Notes: generated from the sequence alone by a model not told the origin. DNA of 22,203 bases from Bacteroidales bacterium (GCA_018432645.1 JAHDSP010000017.1:1-22203), one strand, 5' to 3'. Shown: positions 7,072 to 14,915, counted from the first letter of the stretch. Program-made: numbers and translations.

Positions 7072-8718
7072 TTACTCTACCACCAACCTCCCCCTGAACA
7101 ACTTCTCCCCTTCATTGCCTGCCAAAACGCATTGATCGCAGGTCAGTTCAAACACATAAACCCCAGCAGACAAATTACTTCCATCAATTTCTACTGTATT
7201 TCCATAAATTTCATTAATTTCCATTACTACCTTTCCTGTAATATCTATAATAAACAATCTGTATTTTTCATTTTTCGGATTATCAAAAGTTATTATTGCA
7301 TTTTCCGTGAATGGATTGGGGTATATTGACAGTAAATTGTAATTTTCTATTTCATTTATTCTCTCCGGCTCATTTGTTAATTTCACTACCCAATAGTCAG
7401 AATATCCATGATTTCCCGACACATCGCCGTCATTGGAATATGTAAAGCCAGTCACAATAAATCCACCATCACTTGTCTGCTGAATGGAGCATGCTCTATC
7501 ATCAATTGTTCCGCCGAGGCATTTTTGCCATTCAATATCCCCTAAACTGTTAAGTTTCACTACCCAAGCGTCATCATTTCCATGATTCCCTGATACATCG
7601 CCGTCATTGGACTCTGTAAAGCCAGCCACAATAAATCCTCCATCACTTGTTTGCTGGATGGGGTTTACGTCATCCCAATCTGTTCCGCCGAGGCATTTTT
7701 GCCATTCAATATCCCCTAAACTGTTAAGTTTCACTACCCAAGCGTCATAAACTCCATGATTCCCCGACACATCACCGTCATTGGAAGTTGTTTGACCAGC
7801 TACAATAAATCCCTCATCACTTGTCTGCTGAATCGAGTATGCATAATCCCAATCTGTTCCGCCGAGGCATTTTTGCCATTCAATATCCCCTGAACTGTTA
7901 AGTTTCACTACCCAATAGTCCATAATTCCATGCTTCCCTGACACATCACCGTCATCGGACCATGTTACACCAGCCACAATAAATCCACCATCACTTGTCT
8001 GCTGAATCGAGTATGCTCTATCATCATTTGTTCCGCCGAGGCATTTTTGCCAGAGAATATCCCCTAAACTGTTAAGTTTCACTACCCAATAGTCAGTAGC
8101 TCCATGATTTCCTAACACATCGCCGTCATTTGAATATGTACTGCCAGCCACAATAAATCCCCCATCACTTGTCTGCTGGATGGAGTATGCTTCATCATAA
8201 TCTGTACCGCCGAGGCATTTTTGCCAGAGAATATCCCCTAAACTGTTAAGTTTCACTACCCAAGCGTCCCAATATCCATGATTCCCTGACACATCGCCGT
8301 TATTGGAATTTGTAAGGCCAGCGACAATAAATCCACTATCACTTGTCTGCTGGATAGAGTATGCATAATCATTATCTGTTCCGCCAAGGCATCTTTGCCA
8401 GAGAATATTCCCTGAACTGTTAAGTTTCACTACCCAAACGTCATAACCTCCATGATTTCCCGATACATTGCCGTCATTGGACCTTGTTTCACCAGCCACA
8501 ATAAATCCCCCATCACTTGTCTGCTGAATGGGGTATGCCACATCATAATTTGTTCCTCCGAGACATTTTTGCCATTCAATGGCTGGTGCCTGGGCATGGG
8601 ATTTATTATTGACCCCATTAAATAATATTAATGCTAAAAGCACTGTAATAAATGTAATATTACTCATAGGGCCCCTGGGAGTATTTCTTGATGTAAATTT
8701 TGAATTTTTCATAACCAT
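7072..8718 (-). CDS. Secreted seven-repeat (probable beta-propeller) protein with T9SS sorting domain
   Basis: A 548-residue protein. After a basic N-terminus comes a signal peptide (hydrophobic FITVLLALILF, likely cleavage near HAQ, residue 43). Residues 52-447 hold seven repeats of exactly 58 residues, the last one truncated at 48, each starting CLGGT, with QQTSDGGFIVAG, NDGDVSGNHG and WVVKLNS and ending WQK; seven such units suggest a closed propeller. Residues about 461-548 form a type A T9SS C-terminal sorting domain (LSIYPNPFTENAIITF, ITGKVV, LSAGVYVFEL, ending RGRLVVE). The protein would be exported through Sec and then moved to the cell surface by T9SS. The DNA repeats keep a strict 174-nt period with very high identity. 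An unusual insert, CDQCVLAGNEGEKL (527-540), splits the last strands of the sorting domain. A second ATG (MKNSKF) lies two codons in. The binding target is unknown. Confidence 0.85.
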   Translation of the reverse strand: MVMKNSKFTSRNTPRGPMSNITFITVLLALILFNGVNNKSHAQAPAIEWQKCLGGTNYDVAYPIQQTSDGGFIVAGETRSNDGNVSGNHGGYDVWVVKLNSSGNILWQRCLGGTDNDYAYSIQQTSDSGFIVAGLTNSNNGDVSGNHGYWDAWVVKLNSLGDILWQKCLGGTDYDEAYSIQQTSDGGFIVAGSTYSNDGDVLGNHGATDYWVVKLNSLGDILWQKCLGGTNDDRAYSIQQTSDGGFIVAGVTWSDDGDVSGKHGIMDYWVVKLNSSGDIEWQKCLGGTDWDYAYSIQQTSDEGFIVAGQTTSNDGDVSGNHGVYDAWVVKLNSLGDIEWQKCLGGTDWDDVNPIQQTSDGGFIVAGFTESNDGDVSGNHGNDDAWVVKLNSLGDIEWQKCLGGTIDDRACSIQQTSDGGFIVTGFTYSNDGDVSGNHGYSDYWVVKLTNEPERINEIENYNLLSIYPNPFTENAIITFDNPKNEKYRLFIIDITGKVVMEINEIYGNTVEIDGSNLSAGVYVFELTCDQCVLAGNEGEKLFRGRLVVE

Positions 8719-8780
8719 TTAATTTTTTATGTATTGACATGCTAAATTATAAAAAATTTTTAATTAAAAAATATTTTAAT

Positions 8781-8813
8781 CCTTACCCATATAAAATATT
8801 ATATTATAGAACC
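8781..8813 (-). repeat. E1 right terminal inverted repeat
   Basis: In the minus sense it begins GGTTCTATAATATAATATTT and reaches ATGGGTAAGG. It matches the left end in the outer 10 bases and in the GGGTAA block, and is less conserved between them. Confidence 0.65.
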
Positions 8814-8829
8814 GAAAAATTGGTTCTAT
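8806..8829 (+). terminator. Hairpin at sucD 3' end formed by the E1 end and adjacent GGTTCTAT
   Basis: ATAGAACC (8806-8813) pairs with GGTTCTAT (8822-8829), and the 8-nt TSD forms the loop. A run of Ts follows on the plus strand, so it fits an intrinsic terminator for plus-strand transcripts leaving E1 and reading against sucD. In the minus sense the hairpin follows the sucD stop codon directly but lacks a U-run. Confidence 0.45.
8814..8821. repeat. Target-site duplication of E1, right (GAAAAATT)
   Basis: Identical to 6964-6971 and directly outside the right inverted repeat, 4 nt from the sucD stop codon. Confidence 0.75.
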
Positions 8830-9698
8830 TTTTTTAAAAAATTATATACTGTTTTTCCTATATCAGCAGGATTATCTATAATATTGATACCACAAGATTT
8901 TAAATAATTTTTTTTAGCTTGAGCTGTATCATCTTTACCACCAATAATAGCACCAGCATGACCCATGGTACGACCTTTTGGAGCAGTTACACCTGCAATA
9001 AAGGCAAATACTGGTTTTAGAGGATGCTCTTTTACGAAATCAGCCATTTCATTTTCTGTATTTCCACCGATTTCACCAACCACGACAATTGCTTCAGTAT
9101 CATCATCATACATAAAAAGTTCAACTATTTCTTTCATAGAACTTCCTAGTATAGGATCTCCGCCTATTCCTACACCAGTAGATTGTCCTAATCCTAATTC
9201 AGTAAGTTGATAAACTACTTCGTAGCTTAGAGTCCCACTTCTACTAACGATACCTATAGTTCCTTTTTTATGAATAAATCCTGGCATTATTCCTACTTTG
9301 GCTTCTTCAGGTGTTATTAAGCCAGGACAGTTAGGACCGATGAGTCGTGTTTTTGTATTTTTGAGATACGCTTTTACTTTAATCATATCTTGCACTGGTA
9401 TCCTCTCTGTGATGCATACTATCAAGTCTATACCCGAAGCTGCAGACTCTATAATAGCATCTGCTGCGAAAGGTGCTGGTACGAAAATTATTGATACATT
9501 TGCACCAGTCTCTGCCACTGCTTTTTCTACTGTATTAAAAATTGGTACATCTAAATAGATCTTGCCACCTTTGCCTGGTGAGACTCCACCTACTACTTGG
9601 GTACCATATTCTATCATTTGCTGTGTATGAAAACTTCCTTCCTTGCCAGTAATACCTTGTACGAGTACTCTTGATTGTGAATTTACTAATATACTCAT
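8826..9698 (-). CDS. sucD: Succinyl-CoA synthetase (ADP/GDP-forming) alpha subunit
   Basis: A 290-residue protein of full family length. SucD with SucC interconverts succinyl-CoA and succinate with formation of ATP or GTP. The N-terminal CoA-binding domain shows VLVQGITGKEGSFHTQQMIEYG and GGVSPGKGG. The ligase domain shows GPNCPGLITPEEAKVGIMPG and IVSRSGTLSYEVVYQLT. The active-site histidine that is phosphorylated is H247 in TMGHAGAIIGG. The partner sucC is not in the window. A TAnnTTTG box lies at 9720-9727, so the gene probably has its own promoter. Element E1 ends 12 nt after the stop codon. Confidence 0.95.
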   Translation of the reverse strand: MSILVNSQSRVLVQGITGKEGSFHTQQMIEYGTQVVGGVSPGKGGKIYLDVPIFNTVEKAVAETGANVSIIFVPAPFAADAIIESAASGIDLIVCITERIPVQDMIKVKAYLKNTKTRLIGPNCPGLITPEEAKVGIMPGFIHKKGTIGIVSRSGTLSYEVVYQLTELGLGQSTGVGIGGDPILGSSMKEIVELFMYDDDTEAIVVVGEIGGNTENEMADFVKEHPLKPVFAFIAGVTAPKGRTMGHAGAIIGGKDDTAQAKKNYLKSCGINIIDNPADIGKTVYNFLKK

Positions 9699-9719
9699 AG
9701 TTTCTATTTAAAATTATAG

Positions 9720-9727
9720 CAAAAATA
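9720..9727 (-). promoter_or_regulatory. Candidate -7 box (TATTTTTG) of sucD
   Basis: TATTTTTG fits the Bacteroidota TAnnTTTG consensus, 21 nt upstream of the sucD ATG. No clear -33 element is visible. Confidence 0.4.
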
Positions 9728-9827
9728 ATAAAAATTGTAAAATATATAAATTAATGTAAAAAATATCAGAATAAACTATAGAATAAATAAGAAGAAAGTA
9801 AAAAGATTGTAAAACATTATTCCATCA

Positions 9828-9862
9828 ACTTATCACTTATCACTTATCACCTATCACTTATT
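9828..9862. repeat. Heptamer tandem repeat, 5 copies of ACTTATC
   Basis: Five head-to-tail heptamers (ACTTATC three times, ACCTATC, ACTTATT) run into the stop codon of rnfA. In the minus sense they read GATAAGT/GATAGGT, the same family as the ten-copy array at 22112-22181. They occupy the gap between rnfA and sucD, where a terminator would be expected. Confidence 0.85.
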
Positions 9863-10433
9863 AAATTATCCCCGTGAATCCCATAAAAGCTAATGATAGG
9901 ATACCCGCTAGTATAAGTGCTATAGGTGCCCCTTGGAATGCTTTTGGAAGATTAGAAAATTCTAATCTTTCTCTAAGTCCTGCCATAATTATTAGAGCTA
10001 AACCAAAGCCAATACCAATAGATACTGCATAGACTAATGATTCACCAAGATTATAATTTTTAATAATTACTAATAAAGCTACACCTAAAACAGCACAATT
10101 AGTGGTAATTAATGGCAAATAAATTCCTAATGCTTGGTATAAAGATTGAGATATTTTTTTAATAATAATTTCTACCATTTGAACAAGTGATGCAATGATT
10201 AAGATAAAACTAATAGTCTGCAGGTATTCTAAATGCAAAGGTGCTAATACTGCATAATAAAGTATATAAGTAACTAAACTAGCCAAAGTGAGTACGAATA
10301 TTACTGCTGCACTCATTCCTATAGCAGTGCTCATTTTTTGTGATACACCTAAGAAAGGACATATACCTAAAAATTGGGATAATACAACATTAGATATAAA
10401 AATTGCTGAAATTATGATAATTACATATTCCAT
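9861..10433 (-). CDS. rnfA: Rnf complex subunit RnfA
   Basis: A 190-residue integral membrane protein with about six spans. RnfA and RnfE are homologous inner-membrane subunits that pass electrons across the membrane in the Rnf ferredoxin:NAD+ oxidoreductase. Family motifs seen are ISNVVLSQFLGICPFLGVS, LPLITTNCAVLGVALL and GLRERLEF; the two cysteines (in GICPFLG and TTNCAVLG) fit the conserved pair on opposite half-helices. It is the last gene of the operon, 2 nt after rnfE. Its stop codon sits inside a heptamer repeat array. Confidence 0.93.
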   Translation of the reverse strand: MEYVIIIISAIFISNVVLSQFLGICPFLGVSQKMSTAIGMSAAVIFVLTLASLVTYILYYAVLAPLHLEYLQTISFILIIASLVQMVEIIIKKISQSLYQALGIYLPLITTNCAVLGVALLVIIKNYNLGESLVYAVSIGIGFGLALIIMAGLRERLEFSNLPKAFQGAPIALILAGILSLAFMGFTGII

Positions 10434-10435
10434 AA

Positions 10436-11056
10436 TTAACTATTTTTTGTTGTTTTTGAAGTTCTATTTTTATATAAATTATTTAATGCCATTAGAATAC
10501 CTAATGTCAAAAAGGCACCTGGAGCTAAAATGAAAACTAATATACCATCAGCAGTAGGTGCTATAAATTTATAACCGAATATACTACCTGCGCCCAATAT
10601 TTCCCTAATAGAGCCTAATACTGTTAATATTAATGTAAAGCCTATTCCTATACCTAATCCGTCAACTAAAGAAGATAATATATTGTTTTTAGAAGCAAAA
10701 GCTTCTGCTCTACCTAGAACCATACAATTAACAACAATTAAAGGAATAAATATTCCTAAAGCTTTGTATAAATCGGGTACAAAAGCATGCATCACCATAT
10801 CTACTATTGTTACAAAAGTAGCTATAATTACAATAAAAATAGGAATTCTTATTATATTTGGTACCATTTTTCTGACAGCAGAAATGATAACATTACTTAA
10901 AGCTAAAACAAATGTAGAAGCTAATCCCATGCCTAATCCATTTATAGCTGATGAGGTAGTAGCTAAGGTAGGACACATACCTAACACTAAAACTAATACT
11001 GGATTTTCTTTTAAAATACCTTTTGTGAAATTTTGCCATTGATTCATATTATGCAC
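10436..11056 (-). CDS. rnfE: Rnf complex subunit RnfE
   Basis: A 206-residue multi-span membrane protein homologous to RnfA. It shows the conserved ENPVLVLVLGMCPTLATTSS and IPLIVVNCMVLGRAEAFAS, each with the cysteine expected of the RnfA/E pair. It starts inside the end of rnfG (8-nt overlap), so the two are translationally coupled. With RnfA it forms the central membrane core of the complex. Confidence 0.93.
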   Translation of the reverse strand: MHNMNQWQNFTKGILKENPVLVLVLGMCPTLATTSSAINGLGMGLASTFVLALSNVIISAVRKMVPNIIRIPIFIVIIATFVTIVDMVMHAFVPDLYKALGIFIPLIVVNCMVLGRAEAFASKNNILSSLVDGLGIGIGFTLILTVLGSIREILGAGSIFGYKFIAPTADGILVFILAPGAFLTLGILMALNNLYKNRTSKTTKNS

Positions 11057-11621
11057 CTCCTTTCCATGCTTTTAATGATCTATATGCTCTATCTAAAGCA
11101 TCGCAAAAAGCTCTTGATGATATTGTGGATGCAGTAATAGCATCTACGTCTCCTTTATCTTTTTTTACTTTTAAAATAAAGTTTTCTGGATTTTTACTTT
11201 TAAATTGTTCTCTGAAATCTGGTTTTGTAATTTTTTCTCCTAATCCAGGAGTTTCTGCTTGATTTATTACTTCAGTGTTTATAATAGTAAGTGTAGTATC
11301 GAAGCCTACCATTACTTCTATTCTGCCATTAAATCCTTGCATGGTATATGTGTTTACAGCATAACCTATCACTGTACCATTTGATATTGCTTCATATACT
11401 TTCAGAGAATCACTACCATCGATATTTGCAATATAAATAGTTTTAAGATCTGTAAAAGATGGTAAAACATTTTGCAATGCATCTTTTTCTTTTTGCTTTT
11501 GAGCATCTGCTATTGGTCCTGAAGTTATTTTATTTATAAATGCTAACAAAATAGCTGCTAGAGCTGCTATTATAAAAAGTGTTAGCACTAAATTAAGTAA
11601 ATTTGAATCTTTTTTACTCAT
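11049..11621 (-). CDS. rnfG: Rnf complex subunit RnfG (covalent FMN)
   Basis: A 190-residue protein with one N-terminal membrane anchor (about 9-29) and a periplasmic FMN-binding domain. The flavin attachment motif is DAITASTISS (160-169), with Thr166 as the probable site of phosphoester-linked FMN; loading needs an ApbE flavin transferase, which is not in this window. ETPGLGEKI (about 123-131) is another family hallmark. Its ATG overlaps the rnfD stop by 4 nt, and its end overlaps the rnfE start by 8 nt. Confidence 0.93.
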   Translation of the reverse strand: MSKKDSNLLNLVLTLFIIAALAAILLAFINKITSGPIADAQKQKEKDALQNVLPSFTDLKTIYIANIDGSDSLKVYEAISNGTVIGYAVNTYTMQGFNGRIEVMVGFDTTLTIINTEVINQAETPGLGEKITKPDFREQFKSKNPENFILKVKKDKGDVDAITASTISSRAFCDALDRAYRSLKAWKGGA

Positions 11622-12604
11622 GCTTTTACCTCCCCGAAATGTTTATGTGATATTCTATCTATCAATGGTACAAATGCATTCATTATTAATATAGAAAAAG
11701 ATACTCCCTCTGGATAAGCTCCAAATAATCTTATTATACCAGTTAATAAACCACATCCAATACCAAAGATTATTTGTCCCTTGTATGATGTAGGTGATGT
11801 AACCATATCTGTAGCCATGAAAAAAGCACCTAAAATTAATCCACCTGTTAATAAATGAAACAATGGATCTGCATATTTAGTAGGATCGATTAGCCAAAAT
11901 ATTCCCGTAAATATCAAAACTGATAAAATATATGCTAAAGGAATGTGCAAGGTTATAACTTTACGATATAATAAATAAATAGCACCTATCAATAATAATA
12001 TGGCTGATACTTCACCTATACTACCGCCCATATTTCCTAGCATCATATTTGTATAAGTTGGTATTTCACCAGTTTGAGTAGCAGCAGCTATAGATCCACT
12101 TTCTTTTATGATACCTAATGGAGTAGGTCCAGTAACTACATCAGTTAATTGCCTAGCAGATTCTATAGGTTTTGGCCAGCTAGTCATATAAACGGGAAAC
12201 GAAACTAAAAGAAATACTCTAGATACTAAAGCAGGATTGAATAAATTTTGTCCTAACCCACCAAAAACCATTTTGCCAATACCAATAGCTATCAATGAAC
12301 CGATAATAACTATCCAAGTAGGTAAATTACTCGGTACATTAAATGCTAAAAGCATACCTGTAACAATAGCAGATAAGTCATTGATAGTAGGTTTTTGTTT
12401 TAATAAAAATTTTTGTATTAAATATTCAAAAAGTAAACAAGAAATCACTGATACAAAAAATACTCTAACAGCACCAAAGCCAAACAGATAGAATGATCCT
12501 AAAGTGGCTGGTATCAGAGCTATGATAACATCTAGCATTATGCGTTGTACATTATCTTTAGCGTAAATGTGTGGTGAACCAGAGATTATAAATTTCTTAT
12601 CCAT
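11618..12604 (-). CDS. rnfD: Rnf complex subunit RnfD (covalent FMN)
   Basis: A 328-residue membrane protein of the RnfD/NqrB family with about ten spans. GGLGQNLFNPALVSRVFLL (about 115-133) is a family signature. The FMN attachment site lies in QLTDVVTGPTPLG, giving Thr161; Pro takes the place of the more usual Ala before this Thr. FMATDMVTSPTSYKGQ and the later FGAYPEGVSFSILIMNA are also typical. It begins 7 nt after rnfC and overlaps rnfG by 4 nt. It works with RnfG in the flavin-carrying part of the pump. Confidence 0.93.
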   Translation of the reverse strand: MDKKFIISGSPHIYAKDNVQRIMLDVIIALIPATLGSFYLFGFGAVRVFFVSVISCLLFEYLIQKFLLKQKPTINDLSAIVTGMLLAFNVPSNLPTWIVIIGSLIAIGIGKMVFGGLGQNLFNPALVSRVFLLVSFPVYMTSWPKPIESARQLTDVVTGPTPLGIIKESGSIAAATQTGEIPTYTNMMLGNMGGSIGEVSAILLLIGAIYLLYRKVITLHIPLAYILSVLIFTGIFWLIDPTKYADPLFHLLTGGLILGAFFMATDMVTSPTSYKGQIIFGIGCGLLTGIIRLFGAYPEGVSFSILIMNAFVPLIDRISHKHFGEVKA

Positions 12605-12611
12605 AATTGTA

Positions 12612-13946
12612 TTAATTTTTTCGCGATCTTATGATTGCACTTACTTTATTTTTTCCTAGTCTAATATAATCTAATAAAGGACGTTTAGCCGGACATGTAT
12701 ATTGGCATGAGCCACATTCCATGCAGTCCATAATCCAATGTTTTTCTGCTTCTTCCCATCTTTCCTTAATAATTAATTTTTCTAAATAAAAAGGTTCTAG
12801 CCCCATAGGACATGCATGAGCACATCGTCCACATCTAATACAGGGATAAGGATCTAATCTTTTAGATAATTTTTCAGGTAAAAGTAATATACCGCCCATA
12901 CCTTTTGTAAGAGGTATATTAGTATTAGGTAATGCTTTCCCCATCATAGGACCACCGCTTATTAACTTTGCAGTATCTTCTGGTAATCCACCAGCTAACT
13001 CAATGAGATGATTTATTGGTACACCAATTCGAGTTAAAAAATTAGATGGATTAGAGAGATTTGGACCAGTTATAGTAACTACTCGCTCTATTAGAGGTTT
13101 ATTTTTTTGTACTGCGTCGTAAATTGCTTTAGCTGTAGCAACATTTTGGACTACACAACCTACCTCAATAGGCAATTTGCCTGATGGCACTTCTCTTCCT
13201 GTGATAGCTTTGATAAGTTGTTTTTCTGCCCCCTGTGGGTATTTCTTTTTAAGAGGTACTACTTCAATATTAGAATAATTTTGAGATAAGCTAGTTAATT
13301 GTTTTATAGCATCTGGTTTATTATTTTCGATGCCTATGAATGCTTTTTTAACACCTAGAGCTTTCATAATAATAGTAATACCCACCATTATTTCTTCAGA
13401 TTTTTCTAGCATTAATCTATGATCACAGGTCAGATATGGTTCGCATTCAGCACCATTAATTAATAGATATTCTGCTACTTTACCTTGAGGAATAGTTAGC
13501 TTCACATGAGTAGGAAATGCAGCACCTCCTAATCCCACGATACCAGCATTTTTAATTTTTTCGATTATCTCTTGTGGAGTAGCTTTTATATCAGTTAATA
13601 AATCGTTTGTAGTATCTATACCATCTTCCCATATTTCTTGACTTTCTACATTGATTACTATAGATTGATGTTTATAACCTGTAGCATCCGTTATTTGATC
13701 TATTTTGTCAACTATTCCAGTAACTGGAGAATGAACATTAGCAGAAATAAAAGCTTCACCTTTAGCAATCAATTGTCCTGTTTTTATATGGTCGCCCTTT
13801 TTTACCAAAGGTATTGCTGGAGCTCCAGCACTCTGATTGAGCATAACATACACTTTATTGGGCAATGGAGCAACTTTAATGGGAGAATTGGCTGAAATTT
13901 TGCTATCATCAGGATGAACACCCCCACGAGGAAAAGTCTTTAACAT
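12612..13946 (-). CDS. rnfC: Rnf complex subunit RnfC (NADH site, two 4Fe-4S clusters)
   Basis: A 444-residue protein and the NAD(H)-reacting subunit, peripheral on the cytoplasmic side. The N-terminus, FPRGGVHPDDSKISANSPI, and the barrel-sandwich segment come first. They are followed by the nucleotide/FMN-binding region GIVGLGGAAFPTHVKL (about 134-149) and INGAECEPYLTCDHRLML. Two ferredoxin-like motifs near the C-terminus, CIRCGRCAHACPMGLEPF and CMECGSCQYTCPAKRPLLDY, bind two 4Fe-4S clusters. The length is typical. It lies 3 nt after rnfB. Confidence 0.95.
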   Translation of the reverse strand: MLKTFPRGGVHPDDSKISANSPIKVAPLPNKVYVMLNQSAGAPAIPLVKKGDHIKTGQLIAKGEAFISANVHSPVTGIVDKIDQITDATGYKHQSIVINVESQEIWEDGIDTTNDLLTDIKATPQEIIEKIKNAGIVGLGGAAFPTHVKLTIPQGKVAEYLLINGAECEPYLTCDHRLMLEKSEEIMVGITIIMKALGVKKAFIGIENNKPDAIKQLTSLSQNYSNIEVVPLKKKYPQGAEKQLIKAITGREVPSGKLPIEVGCVVQNVATAKAIYDAVQKNKPLIERVVTITGPNLSNPSNFLTRIGVPINHLIELAGGLPEDTAKLISGGPMMGKALPNTNIPLTKGMGGILLLPEKLSKRLDPYPCIRCGRCAHACPMGLEPFYLEKLIIKERWEEAEKHWIMDCMECGSCQYTCPAKRPLLDYIRLGKNKVSAIIRSRKN

Positions 13947-13949
13947 AAC

Positions 13950-14825
13950 TTAATTATTTTCTATATTTTGAGTTGAATCATTTGCTAAATCAATATTAGC
14001 TTTCTTTTTAATTGGGAAATTTACTTCTAAAATGCAATTAGTAGGGCATACAGATACACATTTGCGGCATAAAGTACATTTCTGGTAGTCAATATAAGCT
14101 AAAAAGCTTTCTATTTTTATAGCATCAAATTTACATTCTTTCACACAAGCATTGCAACCTATACAAGCTACAGAGCAATTAGCTTTAGCATAAACTCCTT
14201 TTTCTTTATTCATGCAAGCTACATAAATTCTTCTATTTTTAGGTCCTTTATTTCTAATCTCAATGATATTTCTAGGACATGCTTTCACACAATTGCCACA
14301 AGCAGTACAATTATCTTCTATCACAACAGGTAAACCTGTAATAGGATCCATATACATAGCATCAAATTTGCAAGTATCTACACAATCACCTAGCCCTAAA
14401 CAACCGTATGCACAACCTCCATCACCAGCAAAAAGGAAATTAGCAAAACCGCAACTTTCTATTCCTTCATAGTTATGTTTGGGAGGACAATTTTCATTAG
14501 ACCCATTGCAGCGTATGACTGCAACTTGCGGTTTTTTTTCTTCAGCTTCTAAATTCATTAATTGTGCTATTTCTGCCATAGTTTTATTACCACCTGGAGC
14601 ACAAAATAGATTATCCAAAGAATTATTTTTGACAATAGCCTCAGCGAAATTTCTACATCCCGCATATCCACAGCCACCACAATTAGCCCCTGGTAGTTTC
14701 TCTGCTACTAAATCTATTCTGGGATCCTCATCTACATGAAATTGCTTATCTACAAAATAAATAATTGCTGCAAATATAGCAGCTAAAAGCGATAAGACTA
14801 AAAAAGCTATAATAATAGGTTCCAC
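13950..14825 (-). CDS. rnfB: Rnf complex subunit RnfB (ferredoxin-type electron entry)
   Basis: A 291-residue first gene of the operon, starting with GTG (no ATG fits). One N-terminal membrane helix (about 5-25) is followed by the 4Fe-4S domain CGGCGYAGCRNFAEAI with FCAPGGN. After CPPKHNYEGIESCGFANF and GGCAYGCLGLGDCVDTCKFDAM come three further cluster motifs: CTACGNCVKACP, CSVACIGCNACVKECK and CTLCRKCVSVCP. RnfB accepts electrons from reduced ferredoxin. The order B-C-D-G-E-A on one strand with gaps of 0-7 nt indicates a single transcript from the 14826-14950 interval shared with the divergent LysE-type gene. Confidence 0.95.
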   Translation of the reverse strand: MEPIIIAFLVLSLLAAIFAAIIYFVDKQFHVDEDPRIDLVAEKLPGANCGGCGYAGCRNFAEAIVKNNSLDNLFCAPGGNKTMAEIAQLMNLEAEEKKPQVAVIRCNGSNENCPPKHNYEGIESCGFANFLFAGDGGCAYGCLGLGDCVDTCKFDAMYMDPITGLPVVIEDNCTACGNCVKACPRNIIEIRNKGPKNRRIYVACMNKEKGVYAKANCSVACIGCNACVKECKFDAIKIESFLAYIDYQKCTLCRKCVSVCPTNCILEVNFPIKKKANIDLANDSTQNIENN

Positions 14826-14843
14826 TTTTTTTTAATTTTTGTG

Positions 14844-14851
14844 CAAAATAA
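14844..14851 (-). promoter_or_regulatory. Weak -7 box (TTATTTTG) of the rnf operon
   Basis: TTATTTTG followed by CAC has one mismatch to TAnnTTTG and lies 18 nt upstream of the rnfB GTG. It is the best candidate in the short divergent interval. Confidence 0.3.
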
Positions 14852-14887
14852 ATAAAATATTTTTAGTAAAAAAAAATTTATTTATTT

Positions 14888-14915
14888 TTTGATTTTAATA
14901 AATTTTTTAAATTTG
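14888..14915 (+). promoter_or_regulatory. Promoter of the LysE-type gene (TTTG ... TAAATTTG)
   Basis: TAAATTTG (14908-14915) matches the -7 consensus exactly. TTTG at 14888-14891 may be the -33 element, though the 16-nt spacer is shorter than usual. The start codon is 35 nt downstream. Confidence 0.5.

Larger units (their letters stand above)
6972..8813. mobile_element. E1: TIR element carrying a T9SS cargo gene
   Basis: A 1842-bp unit begins GGTTCTATAACGTTTATTTT and ends with the inverse of GGTTCTATAATATAATATTT. The inverted ends share GGTTCTATAA and a GGGTAA block about 20 nt in (6972-7001 and 8781-8813). A perfect 8-bp duplication, GAAAAATT, flanks it. Bases 6972-7070 align with E2: the left end matches 15596-15650, and GGTTAATATTTAAC (7007-7020) onward matches 15994-16050. 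The only gene inside is the secreted repeat protein at 7072-8718; no transposase is present, so movement would need an enzyme supplied in trans. The insert is visibly richer in G+C than its surroundings. Removing it and one TSD copy would place sucD about 30 nt upstream of the exporter. The reading as a mobile element rests on TIR, TSD and the second copy. Confidence 0.7.

Noticed and set aside
7400..8580. Regular 174-nt repeats that could be taken for a CRISPR-like array or satellite
   Set aside because: The period is an exact multiple of three and lies within one open frame encoding 58-residue units, with no short repeats and unique spacers and no cas genes.
9861..14825. Operon as Na+-translocating NADH:quinone reductase (nqr)
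   Set aside because: The RnfB-type multi-cluster protein and an RnfC with two 4Fe-4S motifs are present, and there is no NqrF, so it is Rnf.
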